A DNA stretch of 24,422 nucleotides. Origin: a virus. Positions within the stretch are counted from its first letter, which is position 1. Each line of letters starts with the position of its first letter. The notes under the pieces were generated by a model. The model ran no database searches and was not told the origin of the DNA. It worked only from the letters and a program-made list of their open reading frames with translations. Made by a program: the position numbers and the translations under genes. Positions 20,944 through 24,422 of this stretch are shown in pieces. The DNA is taken from positions 1 to 24,422 of the IMG/VR virus record IMGVR_UViG_3300017753_000096, one strand, 5' to 3'.

Positions 20944-22833
20944 ATGGGATATTCTAAGGTAAATAATAAGAATAAGAAAGATATAACTTACCTAAATAAA
21001 AATTATAATGATTTTAAGCAAAATCTTATTGACTTTGCTAAAAATTATTTTCCTAATGTGGTAAATGACTTTAGTGAAGCATCACCAGGTACTATGTTTA
21101 TTGAAATGTCATCGTATGTGGGTGATGTACTTTCATTCTATCTTGATACTCAAATTCAAGAGAATTTTATTCAGTATGCAAAGGAAAGAGAAAATCTATA
21201 TTCATTAGCGTATAATTTAGGATATAGACCAGCGGTAACAAACCCATCCTCGGTAACACTAGATTTGTTTCAACAAATTCCAGCCAAAGTGGTTGGTAGT
21301 ACAACATTACCTGATTATGATTATGCCTTAAGGGTTAATCGTAACTCAACATTTTTAGGCCCTTCAACCTTACCTTTCCTCATTCAAGATGATGTTGATT
21401 TTAGTTTCAGTAGCTCATTCGATCCTACCGAATTATCAGTTTATCAAATTGATGCCTCTAATAATCAGCCTGAATATTATTTATTAAAAAAGAAAGTTAA
21501 GGCAATTTCGGCAGAACTAAAAACCAAAACAATAAGTGTAGGATCTCCAACTAAATTTTTAACTCTTGATATTGAAGATACAAATATTATAGGAATTGAA
21601 TCTATGGTAGATTCTGACGGAAATACTTATACTGAGGTACCTTATTTAGCTCAAGAAACTGTTTTTGAAGACGTACCAAACGTAGCTGCAAATGATCCTG
21701 AACTAAACCAATATAATAACCAAACACCATACTTACTCCGTATCAAGAAAGTCCCTAAAAGATTTGTTTCAAGATTTAAATCTACAGGTGTTCTTCAATT
21801 ACAATTTGGAGCAGGTGCAACAAGTGGTGACGATGAAGAAATTATCCCAAACCCAGATAATGTGGGTGAAGGAATTTCAGATGGTAGATCGTTAATTGAT
21901 TTTGCCTTTGATCCATCTAACTTCTTATTTACTAAAACATATGGTGAGGTACCTTCAAACACTACTTTAACTATAACCTACATGGTGGGTGGTGGTTTAG
22001 CATCTAATATTGACTCAAACCTTATTACAAGAAAAGGAACTACCTCAACAACCCCAACAGCAGGTAATTTAGATTCTACTGTATTAAATACAGCCATTAA
22101 TTCAATTGCTGTAAATAACCCAGAACCAGCTACTGGTGGGGGTGATGGTGATTCAGTAGAAGATATTAGATTAAATGCTGTAGCTAATTTCTCAGCACAA
22201 CAAAGAACAGTAACTAAAGATGATTATTTATTTAGAGCGCTTGCAATGCCATCTAAATTTGGTAAAGTAGCTAAAGTATATATTATGCAAGATAATCAGA
22301 TATCTGTTAGTTCAAATAAGAGAATATCAAATCCTAATGCACTTAATTTATATACATTGGGGTATAATATTAATAAAAATCTTAATAATTTATCTTTAGC
22401 CGCTAAAGAAAATTTAGCAACCTATTTAGATCAATATAGAATGTTAACTGACTCTATCAATATTAAAGATGGATATGTTATTAATGTTGGTATAGATTTT
22501 GATATAGTAGTTGCACCTAATTTTAATAACGAGGAAGTATTATTAAATTGTGTTACGGAACTTCAAAGTTATTTTAATGTAGATAGATGGCAACTAAACC
22601 AACCAATCATTCTGGGAGAAATAGCAAACACATTATATCAAGTACCTGGTGTACAAACAGTAACTAGTATTAATATAATGAATAAAGCGGGTGAATCCCT
22701 AGGTTATTCAAAATACAAATATGATATAGATAGTGCAACGGTGAATGGAGTAATTTATCCTTCACAGGACCCATCCATATTTGAAGTTAAGTATCCAAAC
22801 ACTGATATTAAAGGAAGAGTAAACCAAGTATAA
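20944..22833 (+). CDS. Baseplate wedge protein, gp6/baseplate J-like
   Basis: The 629-residue protein begins with a positively charged stretch and then FSEASPGTMFIEMSSYVGDVLSFYLDTQIQENFIQYAKERENLYSLAYNLGYRP (about 40-95), typical of gp6/gpJ proteins. The second typical block is SVEDIRLNAVANFSAQQRTVTKDDYLF at about 404-430 (D/E and R-x-V-T-x-x-D-Y). gp6 homologues form the iris that binds the central hub and the wedge arms. The length is close to T4 gp6 (about 660). It begins 2 bases after the gp25-like stop and ends one base before the next gene. Confidence 0.9.
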   Translation: MGYSKVNNKNKKDITYLNKNYNDFKQNLIDFAKNYFPNVVNDFSEASPGTMFIEMSSYVGDVLSFYLDTQIQENFIQYAKERENLYSLAYNLGYRPAVTNPSSVTLDLFQQIPAKVVGSTTLPDYDYALRVNRNSTFLGPSTLPFLIQDDVDFSFSSSFDPTELSVYQIDASNNQPEYYLLKKKVKAISAELKTKTISVGSPTKFLTLDIEDTNIIGIESMVDSDGNTYTEVPYLAQETVFEDVPNVAANDPELNQYNNQTPYLLRIKKVPKRFVSRFKSTGVLQLQFGAGATSGDDEEIIPNPDNVGEGISDGRSLIDFAFDPSNFLFTKTYGEVPSNTTLTITYMVGGGLASNIDSNLITRKGTTSTTPTAGNLDSTVLNTAINSIAVNNPEPATGGGDGDSVEDIRLNAVANFSAQQRTVTKDDYLFRALAMPSKFGKVAKVYIMQDNQISVSSNKRISNPNALNLYTLGYNINKNLNNLSLAAKENLATYLDQYRMLTDSINIKDGYVINVGIDFDIVVAPNFNNEEVLLNCVTELQSYFNVDRWQLNQPIILGEIANTLYQVPGVQTVTSINIMNKAGESLGYSKYKYDIDSATVNGVIYPSQDPSIFEVKYPNTDIKGRVNQV

Positions 22834-22834
22834 G

Positions 22835-23968
22835 ATGGCAATTTATAAAATATTTCCAGTAAATGATTCAACCATATATTCTCACCCACTTAGGAGAGAT
22901 TTAAATACTGGATTGGATGAAATATTAGAATTAACGGAAGAACAATCAAACACAGGTATTGATTATTTCCCTTCAAGAATTCTTATAACATTTAAGGACT
23001 CCGAAATAACTGATGTTTTTCAAAATAAAATAGGAGCTAGTTCGTACTCAGCTAGTTTACAACTTTTTACTACTGAAAATAGAGATTTAGCAGCTACACA
23101 AACAATAGAGGTTTACCCCGTTTCTGGAGCTTGGAATAATGGTACTGGTAAATATCTAAATGACCCATCTTCATCAGATGGTGTCTCATGGACTTACAGA
23201 GATAATAAAACAGCAGCTACTGAATGGTTGACTTCTTCTTTCTCAACAGGGGTTACAGCAAGTTTTTCAGGTACTGCTTATGGAGGTGGAAATTGGTACA
23301 CAGGTAGTGGATTTGAAAACACGGCCTCATTTACGTTAGTTGATAATTTAGATTTAGATGTTAACATAACAAACGTAGTTCAAAAATACTCAGCCAGTTT
23401 ATTTGCATCCCAAACATACCCAACAGGTATTGCAAATAATGGTTTTCTTCTTAAGAGACCAGACAATGAAGAATTTGGAAACGTTAACCAAGGTTTACTC
23501 CAATACTTTAGTTTAGAAACACATACAATATTCCCACCTAGTCTTACGTTTAAGTGGGATGATTCATCATATTCAACGGGATCGGGTGAGGTGCTGACTA
23601 CGGGACAGCTATTTTGTACTCTCGCTAATAATAAAGAAGAGTTTAAACAAGAAGAAGAATATACTTTTAGACTAAATGTTAGAAAACGTTACCCAACTCG
23701 TGCATTTGTTACCTCATCAAATTTCTTGAATGTAAATTATTTTACATCTGAATCTTACTACTCAATTAGAGATGCTGCCACTGAATTAGAGGTAATTCCA
23801 TTTAATGATAATTTTACTAAAATAAGTGCTGATTCTAATGGTATGTATTTCAAAATATGGATGAATGGTTTAGAACCCGAAAGGTACTATAAACTCATAT
23901 TTAAACACGTAAATAACGACGGAGTTACAATTTTTGATAATAATGATACCTTTAAGATAGTTAGATAA
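22835..23968 (+). CDS. Baseplate-region beta-sandwich protein (377 aa)
   Basis: It begins MAIYKIFPVNDSTIYSHPLRRDLNTGLDEILELT, and the first 200 residues have the look of a DNRLRE-type beta-sandwich (PVNDSTIYS, then G-x-D-E-x-L, then SRILITF), a fold found in carbohydrate-binding and surface proteins. Later sections (SYYSIRDAATELEVIP, GMYFKIWMNGLEPERYYKLIF) are also beta. It lies directly after the gp6-like gene, so it is probably a baseplate or short-fibre protein. Direct homology is unproven. Confidence 0.65.
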   Translation: MAIYKIFPVNDSTIYSHPLRRDLNTGLDEILELTEEQSNTGIDYFPSRILITFKDSEITDVFQNKIGASSYSASLQLFTTENRDLAATQTIEVYPVSGAWNNGTGKYLNDPSSSDGVSWTYRDNKTAATEWLTSSFSTGVTASFSGTAYGGGNWYTGSGFENTASFTLVDNLDLDVNITNVVQKYSASLFASQTYPTGIANNGFLLKRPDNEEFGNVNQGLLQYFSLETHTIFPPSLTFKWDDSSYSTGSGEVLTTGQLFCTLANNKEEFKQEEEYTFRLNVRKRYPTRAFVTSSNFLNVNYFTSESYYSIRDAATELEVIPFNDNFTKISADSNGMYFKIWMNGLEPERYYKLIFKHVNNDGVTIFDNNDTFKIVR

Positions 23969-24422
23969 TGGCTTATAACTTTGGTGGAAAAAATACACAG
24001 GGTTCTCAACAAACTCCAAATGGATATTCTCCTGCGAATGAGGGGAAAGGTAGTGGGGTTACTATAAATAAAGAAGAATATAAACCACCAACCCCGGCAC
24101 TCCCAACCCCTGAACCTCAAAAAGAAGAATTTAATACAAACATTGAAGGTAATGTAGTATTTGATAAAACCATATATAGTAGAGCTCAATTTGATCAGTT
24201 AGTAGATAATGGTTTTTCAGAATTAACCCAAAGACAGAATAATTTCAATACTAATCAATTTTTTGAACAGTATAACCGTTTATTTTTTGAGATACCTAAA
24301 GATGGTCAAAATTCTCACAAAACCCTAGTAGATAATAGTACTACATATTTAGGAAATTTTATTGATACTAAAGATGATGAAATAGCTCGTTTAAATGAAA
24401 TTATAGCTGATCTACAAGTCCA
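23968..24422 (+). CDS. Partial structural protein gene (N-terminal 151 residues)
   Basis: The ATG at 23968 overlaps the TAA of the previous gene by one base, and the frame stays open to the window edge, so the gene is cut at the 3' end. The N-terminus is low complexity (MAYNFGGKNTQGSQQTPNGY; PPTPALPTPEPQ), followed by IYSRAQFDQLVDNGFSEL and NQFFEQYNRLFFEIPKDG, then a helical DDEIARLNEIIADL. This organisation fits a baseplate or fibre-attachment protein of a T4-like marine phage. Identity not established. Confidence 0.65.
   Translation, partial: MAYNFGGKNTQGSQQTPNGYSPANEGKGSGVTINKEEYKPPTPALPTPEPQKEEFNTNIEGNVVFDKTIYSRAQFDQLVDNGFSELTQRQNNFNTNQFFEQYNRLFFEIPKDGQNSHKTLVDNSTTYLGNFIDTKDDEIARLNEIIADLQV

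Noticed and set aside
1-24422. tRNA genes, integrase or attachment sites
   Set aside because: No cloverleaf-like segment with a T-arm GGTTCGA-type core, no integrase-like protein and no flanking direct repeats were seen, so nothing in the window indicates lysogeny.

Overview
The window looks like part of the genome of a large, strictly lytic-type tailed phage (T4-like myovirus) of a Bacteroidota host, probably a marine flavobacterium. Phage identity rests on a T4-type baseplate set: a gp25-like wedge protein, a gp6/baseplate-J-like protein, a tail-associated M15 peptidase and several neighbouring structural-looking genes. A gp55-like late sigma factor, ThyX and a staphylococcal-nuclease-like enzyme support it. 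The host guess rests on three things. Starts are preceded by A-rich leaders with no Shine-Dalgarno. Several secreted proteins have Bacteroidota-style signal peptides ending in AQ or SQAQ. One very large protein carries Cys-rich GCTDP repeats and a C-terminal type IX secretion (T9SS) sorting domain. Every gene found is on the + strand, the DNA is AT-rich, and no gene-free stretch exceeds 300 bases.

Layout. 1-573: end of a protein with dockerin-like motifs, then a terminator. 636-2027: nine tiny overlapping genes of unknown function. Six of the starts in this run sit in copies of one stop-start linker (core AAACCAAAACAAAGATGA). 2017-4820: ThyX, a small basic protein, a combined HExxH metallopeptidase/VWA protein and a small acidic protein. 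4844-6199: two small membrane or secreted proteins and a candidate L,D-transpeptidase-fold lysis enzyme, ended by a strong terminator. 6319-11857: a tight operon with a membrane coiled-coil protein, a secreted thioredoxin-fold protein without CxxC, the 1075-residue T9SS-type repeat protein, an outer-membrane beta-barrel candidate, a two-helix membrane protein (holin-like) and a nuclease. 11907-14284: an acidic coiled-coil protein and a PD-(D/E)xK-like protein, followed by a G10-containing hairpin. 14367-16611: small genes, an HD hydrolase, a membrane coiled-coil protein and the late sigma factor. 16639-24422: tail and baseplate genes, the last cut by the window edge.

How the parts may work together (inference). 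The early-type small genes and ThyX would serve host takeover and nucleotide supply. The gp55-like factor would direct late transcription, perhaps from the AT-rich motif TATTTATAATAAAATACC-like found before several genes. The 16-24 kb block builds the baseplate and tail tip. The most unusual part is the 6.6-11.2 kb secretome cassette, in which a phage appears to use the host Sec and type IX secretion machinery to place its own Cys-rich repeat protein, together with a beta-barrel, at the cell surface or in the envelope.
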